Shown: positions 1-13,559 of the stretch, piece after piece
How the letters are laid out: every line of letters begins with the position of its first letter
Position numbering within the stretch: the stretch's first letter is position 1
Origin: Populus alba
Taxonomy: Eukaryota > Streptophyta > Magnoliopsida > Malpighiales > Salicaceae
DNA length: 64,000 nucleotides
Direction of reading: 5' to 3'
Assembly (NCBI RefSeq): GCF_005239225.2
Contig: NC_133287.1
Span: 15,171,493-15,235,492 of the forward strand
Program-made: the position numbers and the translations under genes
The notes under the pieces: model-generated
What the model was told of the DNA's origin: nothing
Seen by the model: the letters and a program-made list of their open reading frames with translations, nothing else
Database searches by the model: none

Positions 1-610
1 CTAGTAAAAAAAATTAAATTTATATATTTTCTCCTTTACATCTCATGATTTCTATATTTTAATTATGTTTGTTATAAAAATCATAAATCAGTACCTTCGG
101 GCTCTCTAGTTCTCTTTTTGTTATGAGAAATTGAATTTATTTTTTTTCCTGAAAGGAAGGTATATTAAAATAAATTGTGACGTATAAATGCATAGTTGTC
201 AAACTATAAATTGTAATGTAGGAATTGACTTGGAAAGAGCTTGGTCATTAAATCATAACATTAACTTGCAAAACACTAGATTAGTTTAGGTTTATTATTT
301 TTTTTAAAAATAATATTATGTTTTTTTTAAAAAAACAATTCTTGGTATTAACCTTTTTAAATTTTAACCGAGTTTGTCCTAATTAATTAAATATCATCGA
401 GTTAATGTCTAATTTTTTGATTTAATTAAAAATATTATTAATATCAGTTTAGATAATATGATAGATGACTCCATTATTGGTAGATATAAACATAAGGGGA
501 TCTAATATGAGATTTTTAAAACAGAAAGGATTGACAAGTTATTTAGATAAAAACAGGGAGTAAATAATAGTTTACTCAAAATATTTCAAATTGTTTATAT
601 ATATATATAT
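1..610. other. AT-rich intergenic sequence, no gene seen
   Basis: Very AT-rich DNA with many T and A runs and a short TA run near 596-611. Neither strand has a convincing reading frame, splice pattern or RNA structure. I see nothing functional here. Confidence 0.5.
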
Positions 611-890
611 TTACAGTTGTACTAGCGTGCTTTTTTTTTTTTTTTTCCTTTTTGGGTCATCTTCTAGTTGTTGAGATTGAAATTTAAATTTGGCAGCTGC
701 AGGAGGAGCAGAGTCAGCAGTGGCAGGGGTGTCCTGTGCTGTCCTTCCCAATGGTTTTAAACTAGTACGGATTTTCAGAAAAAAAAAAAAATTTATGGTT
801 TGCTTGGGGGTTACTCTTCTTTTTTTTAGGTTGGAGAAATTTGTGGGTTTTAAATTTAATTTACCTGCCTGGCATCTTCTCATTGTTAAA
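611..890 (-). other. GC-richer coding-like island of unknown identity
   Basis: Positions about 683-760 stand out from their AT-rich surroundings. On the minus strand they read as a Pro/Ala/Thr-rich stretch (TAQDTPATADSAPPAAA) followed by a Lys run, then a stop. A possible acceptor (TACTAG) lies just upstream at about 764. I could not join it to a further exon without meeting a stop, and I do not recognise the peptide. It may be the last exon or a relic of a lost gene, or chance. The long A/T runs on both sides argue against a working gene. Confidence 0.2.
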
Positions 891-924
891 GCTTAATATC
901 CATCAAAAAAAAATGTTTTTAAAA

Positions 925-1095
925 GTTGAATTATGATTGTTTTTTAAAGTATTTTTTATGTTAAAATATATTAAAATAATATATTTTTTATTTTTTTAAA
1001 ATTATTTTTGATAATCAGCACATAAAAATAATTTAAAATATCTAAATTAATTAATTTAAAAAAAAAAATTTATTAACAAGCAACGCAGTATATAA
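925..1095. repeat. AT-rich interspersed repeat, copy 1
   Basis: This block (a Tn-AAAGTATTTTTTAT start, then ATATATTAAAATAATATA, then a run of A/T with CAGCACATAAAAATAATTTAAAATA) matches the order of motifs at 63620-63775 near the other end of the window. That places both in one dispersed AT-rich family. No coding capacity is visible. Confidence 0.5.
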
Positions 1096-2189
1096 ATTAG
1101 ATATGTACACTAAATTAATGGTGCAATTTAACATATCTAATTATCTGGTAGATATAATTTTATACATAAGATTAAGATTTGGATCGTCCAAAATCATTGA
1201 CCACACATCCTCTCATCCACACATAACGGATGAATTCAAATCCCAATCACATTATTGTTCAATATAATCCATATTACCTATAATTAAGATCATGGCTCAG
1301 AATCTTTTTTATTTTCCCAAGTTTAACAAGCGCAATTGGTCGAGATATTCATAGACATTAAATATATTTTTAAAAACAATATTAGCAAAATCCAAAGCTT
1401 TATTATAACAGTGAAAGCAAATTATCTATAAAATACACCTGAAATGAACATATTAAATGACTATAAGAGTCAAATTAAGGTTAACATATAACATTGAGAT
1501 TAAAGAATCAATTTTCAAAAAGTAATTATATTACGATTATACTGATGTTTATTTGATTTTATTTTATTTATGAACAAGATCAAGCTCATTGTAAAAGTAG
1601 CAAACTCAATATGTTATTCAAACTTGGCTTGAACTCGATTTAGTTTTCACGAACTAATCTTGAATACAACTTGACTCTCTAGTTCACAGCCCTGCCTGCT
1701 TAAAAGCACTCATTATCAGCATCAGGGAACAAAGAGAGAACACCCTTGTGCATCTCATTGAACACAAAATATCATTACTATAGCAAACATGTCTGGGGTA
1801 GTACAAACCCCAAAAGCATAATGATAGGAAAAAAAAAAAAAAAAAAAGCAGCCTCTCTCTTATGTGGATCAACTAGTAAAAAAGGAAAAATAGTTTGGAG
1901 TTGTAGCGTACGAGATTTTCCACCTACAACTTTGTAAAAATAAGGTTGGAGACATTCTTCTTCTCTCACCTTCAATGATCCAAGGTAAAAAAAAAAAGTT
2001 CATCTCTTTCTCCTTGGTAGTATAATTGGGTAGACAAAATTCCCACAATGTGATCAAAATTAATGGGATGCAAATGTTACATATCAAGGCAATGATGATG
2101 AATCCATACCGTTTAATTGATGCCTCTAGATTTGCTGCTGCTTTCCTTATCAGCACTATTCTCCAAATTTCAAAGACTTGTGTAATGGT
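1096..2189. other. Intergenic region containing the 3' end of the P5A ATPase transcript
   Basis: There is no supported gene. The part nearest 2189 must contain the 3' untranslated region of the minus-strand ATPase gene. I could not fix the poly(A) site. A run of 18 A lies near 1830-1848. The short frames here arise from A/T runs. Confidence 0.4.
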
Positions 2190-5100
2190 TCAGACACGTT
2201 TCTTCTTCTCTAAATTGGCTGCAGCCAAACGTTGTCGTTTCTTCCAAGATGGAATCCTACCAGGGAAAGCCCATCTCAACAATTTCTCCCATGTATAGCA
2301 GCTCAGGAACATGAGCAAAGCCCAAATCAAAAGCTTGTTCCTCAGTTCTGGTGGCAAGGGCACCAATTTCAACCAGTCATTCAAGTTCCTGAAAAGATCA
2401 GAAGTGATCACCGTGAAGAAACCTGCAGCAGCCAAGATGGCGTACAAGAATGGTTTGCTTTCTGTGATGCTCTGGTTGAAAGGATGACCGATATAGTTCA
2501 CAGCAAATGTGGCTAGCTGGAGCATCATGCTCACCATGTATGAAACAGTGTTCACCAGATTCGGATGAAAATCGGAGTCGGGTTCAATGCATTCATCAGG
2601 CATATATTTCTCAGCACTTTTCACAGACGACATCAGAAAAAACAGGTGGATTGCAAACTGTCCCATGAGAGAAAGGAAAACGTAGAAGCAGAAAACATGA
2701 GGGTGGGGCCTTTCAGCTGAAAGTGTGGGAAGGGGGCGTGCTTGGGAAATGAAAAGGAAAAAAGCAGCTGTAAAGACACCACTGATTGTGGCCTGCACAT
2801 CACCAAGCTTGACACCATCCAGATACATGACGCTCAACACATATGCTGTAGCAAGGCAGTTAAGACCAAGTATTTTAAACATCTGGAGGGTAGTCACAAG
2901 AGTACTGCGACCCTGTCGAATTATGTCTGTGGTGGGGGCAACCGATGCATGCTTTGCTGTGAAGGGAGAAGCCATTGAGGCATCTCCAAGCTTGACAATG
3001 GGGGCTGAACGACCATCACCTTCTTCATTCATCTCTTCCATCAGCTTCTTCAACCTCTGTCGTTGCATTTCTGCTGCTGTCTGGTGGCGGTTACCAGCTG
3101 TTTGACTGCTGGAATCTGATTTTGTGACAGCTTTGCCTTTAGAAGAACTTTCTCCATTTAGATTACTAACTTCAGGCTTTGATTTTTTTGACTTTGAAGG
3201 CTTCAGATTTCCATCTTTAGGTGTTTCTGATGAAGAGTTTCCACTTTTTGTTGGAGGCACTGCATTCAACAGTGCTACTCCTACATGGGCCTGAAAAAAA
3301 TGTATCATGTATTTATACTGTTTTTGTTGTTATGTCCTTGTAAGACTGATGTCAAACCTCAAGTTTTACCTTTAAAATTGTATGGGCATCGCTAAAGATC
3401 TATCCTACCCAAGCTGAAATAATAAAGTTTGATTGGTCCAGAAAAAAAAAAAAGAAATTAAAATACTTGGCTCCTGGTTGAACCAACAACTGAAGTCCAC
3501 TAGTTGGCAACAAGTCAATTCTAAGTCAAGTGTTCCAGGTTACCGTCCAATAATATGATTAGTCTGAACTAAAAAGGTCTTCAACCACACACACATGCAC
3601 ACAATAAAAAAATTTGTGGAACAGTTGTGTGCATGTATTGCTGTTGAAATTAAAAAACAGAGATCAATTAATTACCAGCTACGAACTACTTATCCATGCA
3701 TACAGAAACAGTAAGGGCATGCTAAATGCAGTACCATAACAATTGGAGCAAATATTTGCTCAAGAAATGAAAGTGCATGTGTAAATCATGTATATACCTG
3801 CTTCAAAGCTCCAACATCATTGGTTCCATCCCCACACATCAGCGTGACCCTCCCTACAGTTTTGAAAGTGGTCAAGATGAGTTCTTTTTGCTCAGGAGCA
3901 ACTCTTGCAAAAACCTGAAACCATAATAATGGGCATGCATCATCAAGATGAAACCATCATGGAAAATCAATCCCCAACAAGCAGTATGATTCAGAACCTT
4001 GACATAAGGAATGACTTGTAGGACAGCAGAACTCTGTTGCAACATGTCAATACAGTCACCTCCAATACAGAGATCATGAGTCACTGACAATTCTTCAGCC
4101 CCTTTGTCACTGAAATTAGATGCATTTTGTTTTTCTCAGACTAAAGAATCAAAATTACAATTGATAAAAAGAGCATGAATGCCATAAATATTTGGCATAA
4201 AGTATCAAAATAGCCTCCCTTTCTTTTTTTCAATTTATTGAGGTGGTAACTTTACCCGTAACTGATTTTCTCCATTTCATCTGGAGATATCCACTCATAT
4301 CCTTCTCCACTCCTTGATGGACCAAGAATTAATGCTGGCTTTGATATGATATGCACTTGGCTAGCAACATGGCAAGCTGTCAAAGCTTGGTCACCAGTGA
4401 TCATCACCTAAAAACAGTGAACATCATGAGTGCTATTTTCAATCAAATGAGGAATACACAAAGCTGGCAAAAAACTCATATTTCATTTATCAAGCAGTTC
4501 TAAACCCTTAAAAGGCACAAGGAGCACTTCTTGATTCCAATGAAAAAAAAACAAAACAAAACTGGAGTTATTGAAATCCATAACAAAGAAAACCAATAAA
4601 CATATTTTTTTTTTAATTTATCAGCAGGCGATCTAATATGTTGAAATGTGGCATACATACATATGCCAACTAAAATTACTGAGAAGTTACCACTTACCAA
4701 GTCATGAGATGAATTCTTTAATTCAGACAATACACTAGCAGAATCCTCTCTTATAGGGCAGTTGAATACCTGTGATTACAATCATGAAACTTTAATAATG
4801 ACAAGAATACAGAAAGTAATCACTGACAAGCAAATTATTAGAACCTAGAAGGGTTTCTTTTTTTCTTTCTTTTTTTTTTTTTTTTTTGGGGGGGGGGGGG
4901 TGTTGCATCATGTTGAAGGATTTATTGCTTACTGCAAAGCCAGCAAATGCAAGACCAGTCTCCACTACATCTCTGTCCAAGCTTCTAGCTTCGCTAACCT
5001 TCATCGGAACAAAAAGATATAGCAACTTCAGCATGCATGGTATACACATCGAACAAATTTATACAACAGGAACTCGATCCCAAACTACTTGGGGTTGACT

Positions 5101-8100
5101 GTGAGGATCCTTTAGTGTCATTCTGCAAGTTCATATATGCACTGAACAAATCTATACAATGAGAAAATTCAGACAAGGTAAATCCCCTGCCTCATCACGA
5201 GAATAAATGAGTGATTTGCATTTCACACTAAACTACAAATTACTATAGTAATTATTGCTCCACAAAAAAAATGTAAAATAATATATTCATTTTAACTAAC
5301 TTGCATAGTTTGCTGCTTGAATTGACAAGGGGCAAAAACAAAAGCAAGAATTTCATGATTGGCATTATAGAGAATTAAAAATGATGCAAAACAGAGAAGA
5401 CTGAACAACAAAGAAGACAACAAATAAGTCACTTGTGCATTCCTAACATCTCCAGAAATGTGTTTCAAGATGACCTGGCAAAAAGATGAAGCTGGGTGGA
5501 AATGGTCGTGATACTTTGACATGGAATATTTATCAGTTTAATCCTATAATTGTATTTACAAGTTAAGACTCAATGTATGGTCCGCATCTAGCATTATGAA
5601 TGACAAACAATAAAATTGAAGATAGGGTTCAACAACCTTTTTTCCCAGTGGATCAGAAAAAGTATCAAGTGCATATAACAGTGAAAATCAAAATAGAATA
5701 TGCACACTATTTAAGTAAATACAAAGGCAAGAAGAAAGTAAAAGATATTAGAAACTTACTGTCATGTCCGGAAGGTACTTGAAAGCAAGGGCCAGAACTC
5801 GAGACCCTTGACGTGTGTACTTTTTATATGTATCAACGTATGATGGTGGCAAGTCAACGAGTCTATCCTGAATAGTTTCAGGTGCACCCTGAAACATCCA
5901 AAACAAAAATCATGATGATATATCTCCAAGGACAGTAAAAGATAGACTGCAATTAAATCAGCAAATCTTTTTTCATATTATTGTATTTTGCCAGGCAATG
6001 AAATTAGAAAATGGTCACTAATCAAGTAACAAATGATAATGTTGTGTGGGTCAAAGAATTAGCAAAATATTGTCATAATGTGGCAATTGAGGCTCAGAAC
6101 CACATTTAGATCAGCTTCCAATACACTCCTTTGCAAAACATCTGATAGCGGCCCATCTAGTGATTGAAATATTTAAAAACAAACAACCGTTTACAGAGTC
6201 CTCAGCAAATGAGAAGGTCAATATCTTAAATCTGTGAATTGCTTGCCAAATTTGTTCAAGTCCAGTAACTTGTATGAAAAGCATAAGCAACTGACCTTCA
6301 CAAATGCCAAGAATTCCTCCTGTGTGCGAACAACAACTGCCATTCGTTTCAAATGGGATGCAAAGTGATGTCTCTGAACAATCTGCACAGCATTGCCACC
6401 TCCTCTGCAACTCATAAGAATGACAAATAATTGCACTGAAACTGCCTAATGAAATAAACCCAGACTATGAAAAACTCAAAGTGGGATTTGATCTGGTTCT
6501 CTTATTTCCTTTCATCCATAACTTTCATTCTTCCATTTTCTGTCTTTCTCATTAATAAATGTCTTGCTTAATGCCTACATGGTTCACCTCACCTCCATCT
6601 GGGCATTTCAATACATCTATCACTTGTCAAAAGAAAACTACATGCAGGAAACCACAAACTCCATGTACTCCGAAAAATAAAGAATACAAAATATCAAACA
6701 GAAGGAAACTCGTTTCTTGTAGACAATTTAGAGTGACTGGTAGACTGTCACACCAACACAATGAACTAGGATGCGGAGTTTGCTGTGAAAAAATCTTTCC
6801 ATGGAACCATTTGCCTTCACAGTCTGATTATCTACCAGCTAGTTCTTACAGACTACCTATCTGAGGATTCCTAAAAGACATGATAATTTTTCCCATGCTT
6901 CAATGTAGATGAAAGTTGAAAACTAGCTTGATATAATCCTTGTGTCATTTAATGACTTAATAGTTGAATGACTTTCTCCAATATTTTGCACAATAATTAG
7001 CACATTTAAATGCTTTAAACAAGAGCCAATCCATGAAAATGAACTCGATCAATATTGCACTCTTTATTGCCTGTGATTGAATTCCTCTCTTTCGTCATTC
7101 TCCTTGGACTTGGCTCTGTTTATGAAATATCTCTCCCTTCAATCTATTCTACACTGCAAATTAAATCTATAACGCATGCCTGGTTTCCCTTCAATTCATT
7201 TTCTTTTAATAGTAATAGAATAGTCTTTTAAAACAGATCATGACCACATCAAGATTTCAATCAAAATATATTCTAGGCAGAGATTAAGCAGGAGAAAAAT
7301 GACATTGTAGACATACAAATCAAATCAATCCAGGGCGCAATTTCCACAACTTACTTTTTGGGCATCGCCTTTTCATCAGATTTATAACTCCAGTCTATTC
7401 CTGCAAGTGCAGCCTTCTCAAGAGGATCACCAACCTACAAGCAATTATGGAAATGTTAGAGCATTCTCAAGGGACAGCAAACATATGGAAAGGATTTTAG
7501 CCCGTGTCAGCCAACTGCCTTCATCAATAAATAGTTTGCTTGTGCTATCTGGAAAATATGATAAGGTGGAATCTTAATGATGCACCAAGAACAATGAATA
7601 GCATACAATAAGACATTTCAGTAAAATATAGCTGTTAATTTCCCAAGGCCTTGATGAAACTAATTCCAAGAAAACTTGTTTCATGTGTTGTTCTATCAAA
7701 AATGACATTTCTGCAAACACTTTATTCTGAGGGGAAGACCTAGACATCAGTAAAGACAACCATAAGATGATAATGGGATAGAAACCCAATAAAGTAATAC
7801 ACCTAATACTTCTTAAAGGGGACAAGACTATCATGGATGGCTGACCATTCCCTGTTTTACTTTTATGATTTCCATTCATTTACAGTGCAGATTCAGTATG
7901 AGAAGTGTGGGGAAAAAAGTCTGGCACAACTCCCTCCTTGCCATCTTATTGGTTCTCAAAAAGGTGAGAAGCCAGAAGGCATCTCCAAAGTTGATTCAGA
8001 GTGATGGTTACTAGTCACAACAATCACAACTGTAGTAAGGGAGAGGGATACTTCAAGCTTCATTGAAACTTGGATCTCCTAGAGAAAAAAAGAAAAGGCA

Positions 8101-11100
8101 GTTCTTTAAGGGTGTTAATTCATGCAAGCTTAGAGTTCTTGAGGACAAAATAGTAGAAGACTGAGTTTATTATTTATGAAATGACAGGATACAGTACACT
8201 GCAGAGACACTACAACCTTTGATTACAAGTAAATGAAACTTAATAAACAGTCCAGTCTAAGGAGTATTAAAATAACATTTATCTAAGTCATCATAAAATA
8301 ACACAATTAAAAAAACTCAGAAATACAAATACCTATTGTTTTGCTAGAAAACTGCCACAGAAACAGGTAACCATACTACTAGTGAATTGTACTAAACTCC
8401 ATTTTTCCCTCCATGCATCAACAGAGACAATTTTTTTTTTTTTTATTCAGCTGACATAGAAGGTGGGAATAGATGACCAGACTTGTTATGGCAATACAGG
8501 CCTTTACAGTTCAATATTACATTTTCTTGTGCTTCAACTATACAACAAGTTCATTCGACATACTCTAATCATATGCATTCCAACTATATTTCTTTCATCC
8601 AAGGAAAACAAATGTAAAGGTGAACAGGTACAATAATAGAAAATGGCTCACAACCAAAATTCAGGGATTCTAGGAACAGCATGCCAAAAATTACATAAGC
8701 ATACCAGTTTGTTATCCACAAACACCAAGGCATGACAAGAGGCCAAAATTTCTGCTGTTCGGACAGGCACTTTAGTCATATCAGATTCTAAATCTGCACT
8801 CTCTGTCAACCCAACAACTCCACGGAACTCCTGAAACCAGCAACAAGATATAAGGAAATTCAATATCAAAAACCAACACACAACATCAGGTTATGTAAGA
8901 AGCATACCATGTCATCTGATGTAAGTGTTCCAGTTTTATCGAAACAACATATATCAACCTGCAGGACAAAAATGATGACAGTGCTTAATATAAGGTGACC
9001 TAATGATACACAAGTCCTAGCACACACTGTGCCCCAAATCACCACATATGTGAGAGTGTAACCGTACAATCAAGAAATAAATGTACGTCATAAAAAGCTA
9101 ATGTACAAGTCAATGAGAAAAGAAGCACAAGTTCAGTTCTTGATAAGGCTGGCGTTTCTTGATAAATTACACTAATCTATAACCTTTATCATCTCTCAAA
9201 AGTGAAGGAATGGCAACCCAACTAAAACAGCCAAGGCAACCAACTAATGTCAGAAAGGTAAACACCATCTCTGATTTAATAAGAAAAGTAGCAATTAAAG
9301 GACTAGTAGTGAGAGAGAGAAAGGATGACTAATTGGCTACATTAACTTACCTTTCCTGCAAACGGGATGCGAAAAGGTTCGGTACAAAAAATTCCACGCC
9401 GTGCCAATGCAATAAGAGATGTATTAACTGCTATTGATAATTCCATTGGCAGCTCAGGAGGAATTACAGATGTTATGATAAGTGAACAACTCAGGAAAAG
9501 CTTGTACTTGCTCCTCGTGGGATCCTCTAGTCCCTGCATTAAGAAAATCATATTAGCATAGGCCAACTTATACAATATTCCAAAAATCACCTCAAAAAGT
9601 AGTACTTTACCTTTTTAAGTACATAACCAGCAGCAATTACTGCAAACACAACTAAAAATAGGATGAACAACCCACTTTCCCAACTATTGGCAGTAACCTT
9701 CAACAAGTATAATCAAAAGAAGAATCCAAATTAGGAATTAGAAATAGAATGTTTCATAAAAGTTTCAGTAATCCTCAGTCAACTATGAATGAAATTTTAA
9801 GTACCCTTTCTGTGGAAAACAAAATGGTCCTCATTAGTTTCCCTTGACTTGTTTCAAACCCAGTTCGAAGAACAACAGCTAGACAACCGCCATCAGGAGC
9901 CCTTAGGGGAAAGTTCTAACTCCAGGAAGAATTAAAGGAATCAATTGAAACAGCAAAGACACTGTCTCTGATACAAAAAAAAAAAGTGCTCAGGAATTTA
10001 AAAGGCAATGTTACATATTCACATGACTGACCTTATCTGGAGTATGCTGCAAAATTTTAGTCCCACCAAATAAAACATGGTTCTTATCGCGTTTGGCTGA
10101 TAACTTCTCCTCCATCCCTCTACCCGTGATTGAAACCTGAGAAAAATTTTCTTCTGTTTTCACAAGTTCTAGAGAGAGTGATTCAAACAACTTCCAAATA
10201 TACAAACCAGCAGCCAATGAAAGAATAACTAACAAACAAACAAAGCCACTTTTTTCCGTTTTGTTTGATATGAACATAAGAAAGCATTCAGGCTAAGGAT
10301 GAAAACAAAGTATTACTCAATTGAGGAAATCAATTTAACAAGAAAGCATTTAGGCTTCATATTGGAACATTGATAACGCAAACATCCTCAATGGTAAGCA
10401 AAAATATAAATGAGCATAAGTCACATAAATGACCTATCACAGATTATTTAAAAAAAAAAATTGGCTTATAGCAATTAAATAGCCTGCTAGTCAAAACACA
10501 ACAACCAAATGTAAATCCAATATCCAGGTTAGACTTACTCAAATTTAATAGCTTTTCACTCAAATGTCAAAACCAATGTCAGATAATCACAGTTTCAAAA
10601 GTTTATAAAATAACAGTAATCAGAAAACAGGAAAACGAACTACCTTCCATTGCGGAGTAGACTCGCCAGTGAGAATGGCTTCATTCAGAATGGCACTTCC
10701 AGCTAAAAGAAGCATGTCTGCTGGTACAGATTTATCTTCTCCATGCTGACCAGAAGAGCGTCCAATGGAGACAACATCACCAGGTAAAAGATCAGTCCCG
10801 GAGAGCTTCACCCATCTAAAATCATGTTGATGGCATAATTATACATATCTACACACTCATAATTTACAAAAGCCCCAAAATTGCATAAAAAATACATACT
10901 TCCCACAGCGATGCACCATTATGGTCTGGGTATCCACTCTAACACGTCTTAGCTCGCTTAGAGTCTTCAACCTACTCTTTGCCATAGTTGACTCGAACAT
11001 AAACAGCATAAAGAGGGTAAACAAGCTGTAATACCAATATTCATCCAAGCACCAAAGCCCCACACAGAACACCTATACAGATGTATTGCAAAACCAAAGA

Positions 11101-13343
11101 AGAATGCCAGAATGAAAAGATATAAAGCATATATAAAACTGAATTTAGACAAAAAAAAAAATAACACAAGGTGAAATATAGAATTCTGAACTAGAGATAA
11201 GGAAAGAGAGGATGTGGTTTAAAGACAGAACCTGAAATACAAAAAAGGGCTCCATGCACTGCTCTTTCAATAATTTTTGGAATGTGGGCTGTGGATATTC
11301 AAATCTAAATAACCATAAACAATCCCCATCAAGCAGTGGAAGAAAATAAAAACACAGGTAAAAATTTCTTAAGAAGTTCAGGCTTCAGGAAGCATTGTTG
11401 TATCATTTCAGGGACACCAAAATGATATGCTGATAACAAAAGTCCAACGGCCAAATTGCATATTCCAAAAACCACTAGGACAAAATACGTGTTATATCGA
11501 GTGTACGAGGGATTAAATTAACCGCATTTGATGAAGTAGTTTTTCCTAAGAACATGAAAAAGAATATATATCATAAGTTGATAGTATGCAATATTTGTCC
11601 TTCCATATGATAAAAATCCAAAAAGGTAATTTGATTTTACTATCCTAAAAGAGCAATTGAGCATAACCAAAAATCAGTCCTAGTGTCCCTTTATGACAAT
11701 CCATACTGCAAGGTTATTGAAAATGCATATCTAACAGCATAGCCAGATCAGAGCGCATTGAACTGGTCCATAGACAATGGAAGCAGGAAATGCACCAACA
11801 GCCAATAAGGAAAGGACAAATTGACATTGAGAAGAAAGAACACTTGGGAGACCTTAGCCTATAATAAAATTGACAATCTCTGGTACCTTAATTTTAAACA
11901 TTGAAGAAACAGAACTAAAGGACCACAAATATTGGACATATATTAAGCACAAAGATAGAAATACTCACACATTCCGTCCCCATTTCTCAGTTGCAGCAGC
12001 TACTTTAGCCTCAGAACCATGGCCAGTACTTTTAAGATAGTGGCCAAATGTTTCCTTGGTAGGGTAAGGAAGCTTGCAAAATGTCTCATTCTCCTTTGAA
12101 TAGATGAACCACTGCTTTCTGAAATCAAAGTAAATCTCTTCCCCATCCCCTGGTGATGAGGATGTTGCCGACTATGCAAGTAAAAGAAATTTTCAGAAAA
12201 GAAACAAGGGGTATTGTGTAGGTGATAGATGAAAAGCTATACCTGTTTAATTTATCTTAGGTATCCAATAAAATCAATCTCTTTTTCATTAGCATCAGTG
12301 GGACTTCTAGTGTTGAGAATGTAATCTTTGGTAGTCAAATCAAAGGTCTAAACGGCAAATTGCAAAGCCCATCGTTTAACTTATACACATTATATCAAGT
12401 TCACACGATACCTTTGAAAAGTCACATCATGTATTACAAACAGGTATATTTGCAAAATGAAGATGTTTGAGTTATCATAATTGGGTTTGAAATGAATGGT
12501 ATTTGACAACAAGTGAGCTAAGTCTTCGCCCTGTGTTGTTTCAACTTAAGAAACTAAGACCAGTCAATGTAGAGAAACCCTCTAACACCTAATTTCAGAA
12601 AAACCAAAACATGCCATCAATAAAAACATCAACACTGCGCCATGAATTTCAACATTACCAGCATAAGCATACAATTCTTCTATCATTTTATAGCCAATAG
12701 TATTTTTCACTCCTCCAAATATAAAAAGAACAGATAAAAAAAAAAAAAAGCACGCAATGCATCCATTTGGAGCCTACATCAACCTTTCATCCCTACCAGC
12801 TCTGAGAAAATCCAAATTCCATCCAATCCACTTATTAAAAAAACTCATTTTCACTAAAACAAAGCAAACCAACACAAAAACTTACTTGTTGACGAATATA
12901 CAACGGCACAACTTCTTTGGAACCGGAAAACTTGGCCGGCGTAACTTTACAAGTATCCGCAGCTCGGATATCATTAACCTACACACAAAACTCCCAAATC
13001 ACAAAAAATAAACCCTAACCACCCCCAAAAAAAATCCAAAATCCACAAGAAAATCAAAACAAAACCAAGCACACACAAACAGTTACATTACCTTACTGTA
13101 CTGAACAAAGCACTTGAAATCAACAGACCAGGCAGTGAAAAGCAAAACAAGAACATGAATAGCAACGAGTCCACCAAGAACAATAAAAGCATCAACAATG
13201 TCAATGCTCGGCACAACCGTAACCATCCAAATCGCATACAAAATCGCAAATGGAAAAATATCTAAGCGCCATGGCCATTTCCTCTTCCTTATTAAATCTA
13301 CTCTCTCCACTACTTTCCCCCCTACATTAAACCGCAACACCAT
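2190..13343 (-). CDS. PDR2: P5A-type P-type ATPase of the endoplasmic reticulum (MIA/PDR2 homologue), 21 coding exons, intact
   Basis: Coding exons (minus): 13343-13092, 12978-12886, 12171-11969, 11304-11232, 11072-10900, 10815-10644, 10136-10032, 9915-9805, 9697-9611, 9533-9351, 8958-8908, 8830-8705, 7434-7355, 6404-6296, 5888-5760, 4998-4933, 4769-4698, 4407-4256, 4109-3998, 3914-3798, 3290-2190. All introns are GT-AG and the total is 1188 residues, the size of the Arabidopsis protein. Visible features: N-terminal membrane helices (about 30-72), LTGES of the actuator domain (313-317), the P5A signature PPELP in M4 (448-452), DKTGTLT with the phosphorylated Asp491, GDGTND (811-816), a Ser/Lys-rich insert after about 825, and C-terminal helices. 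Known for the family: P5A pumps sit in the ER and remove misinserted transmembrane helices from the membrane; plant mutants show pollen and phosphate-response root defects. The start is the first ATG of exon 1 and gives the conserved [11 protein letters not shown]-terminus. No damage was seen. Confidence 0.96.
4870..4900. repeat. Homopolymer junction T18/G13 in an ATPase intron
   Basis: A run of about 18 T is followed directly by 13 G inside the intron between 4932 and 4770. On the transcribed strand this reads C13 then A18. It lies outside the coding exons and the splice sites on both sides look normal. The run lengths may be unreliable in an assembly. Confidence 0.85.
5050..5135. mobile_element. 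Remnant resembling the 3' part of an Au-type SINE, in an ATPase intron
   Basis: Inside the intron 5759-4999 the sequence CCCAAACTACTTGGGGTTG, followed by GGATCCTTTA, recalls the conserved CCCAAACTAGTTGGGGTCGGCT core and the following GGATCCTTT of Au-type SINEs of flowering plants. Only this part is recognisable. I saw no tRNA-like head or clear target duplication, so it is a decayed fragment. The comparison is from memory. Confidence 0.4.
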
Positions 13344-13367
13344 CGCTAATCAGGATCGAATTAAACC

Positions 13368-13455
13368 CTAAACAGTAAAAAAAACACATATTAGAATCCA
13401 ATTAAACCCTAAAAAGTAAACGAATGAGTGGTGATTAGGTCAAGAGAGTCGTACC
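13368..13455 (-). other. Probable intron in the 5' untranslated region of the P5A ATPase gene
   Basis: On the minus strand a good donor (CTCAG|GTACG at 13455) and a pyrimidine/T-rich acceptor (TACTGTTTAG at 13368) lie upstream of the ATG at 13343. This suggests a non-coding first exon of about 13456-13530, a short 88-bp intron, and then the coding exon. It is inferred from splice signals only; no transcript is available here. Confidence 0.5.
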
Positions 13456-13559
13456 TGAGAGATCGAGAAGCGGAGATCGGAATCGATTACGCCTCAGTGT
13501 GTTGAGCTGTGACTCGGTCAGGTTTCTTGTGTAGTAGGAGGAGGATGGAAGTAACGAAT

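Noticed and set aside
1684..2156. Short minus-strand frames rich in Phe and Leu
   Set aside because: They are built on A/T homopolymers (poly-A read as poly-Phe) and lie in the ATPase 3' region.
2232..3105. Plus-strand open frames opposite the last ATPase exon
   Set aside because: They are antisense shadows of a strongly conserved coding exon; the encoded peptides have no family resemblance.
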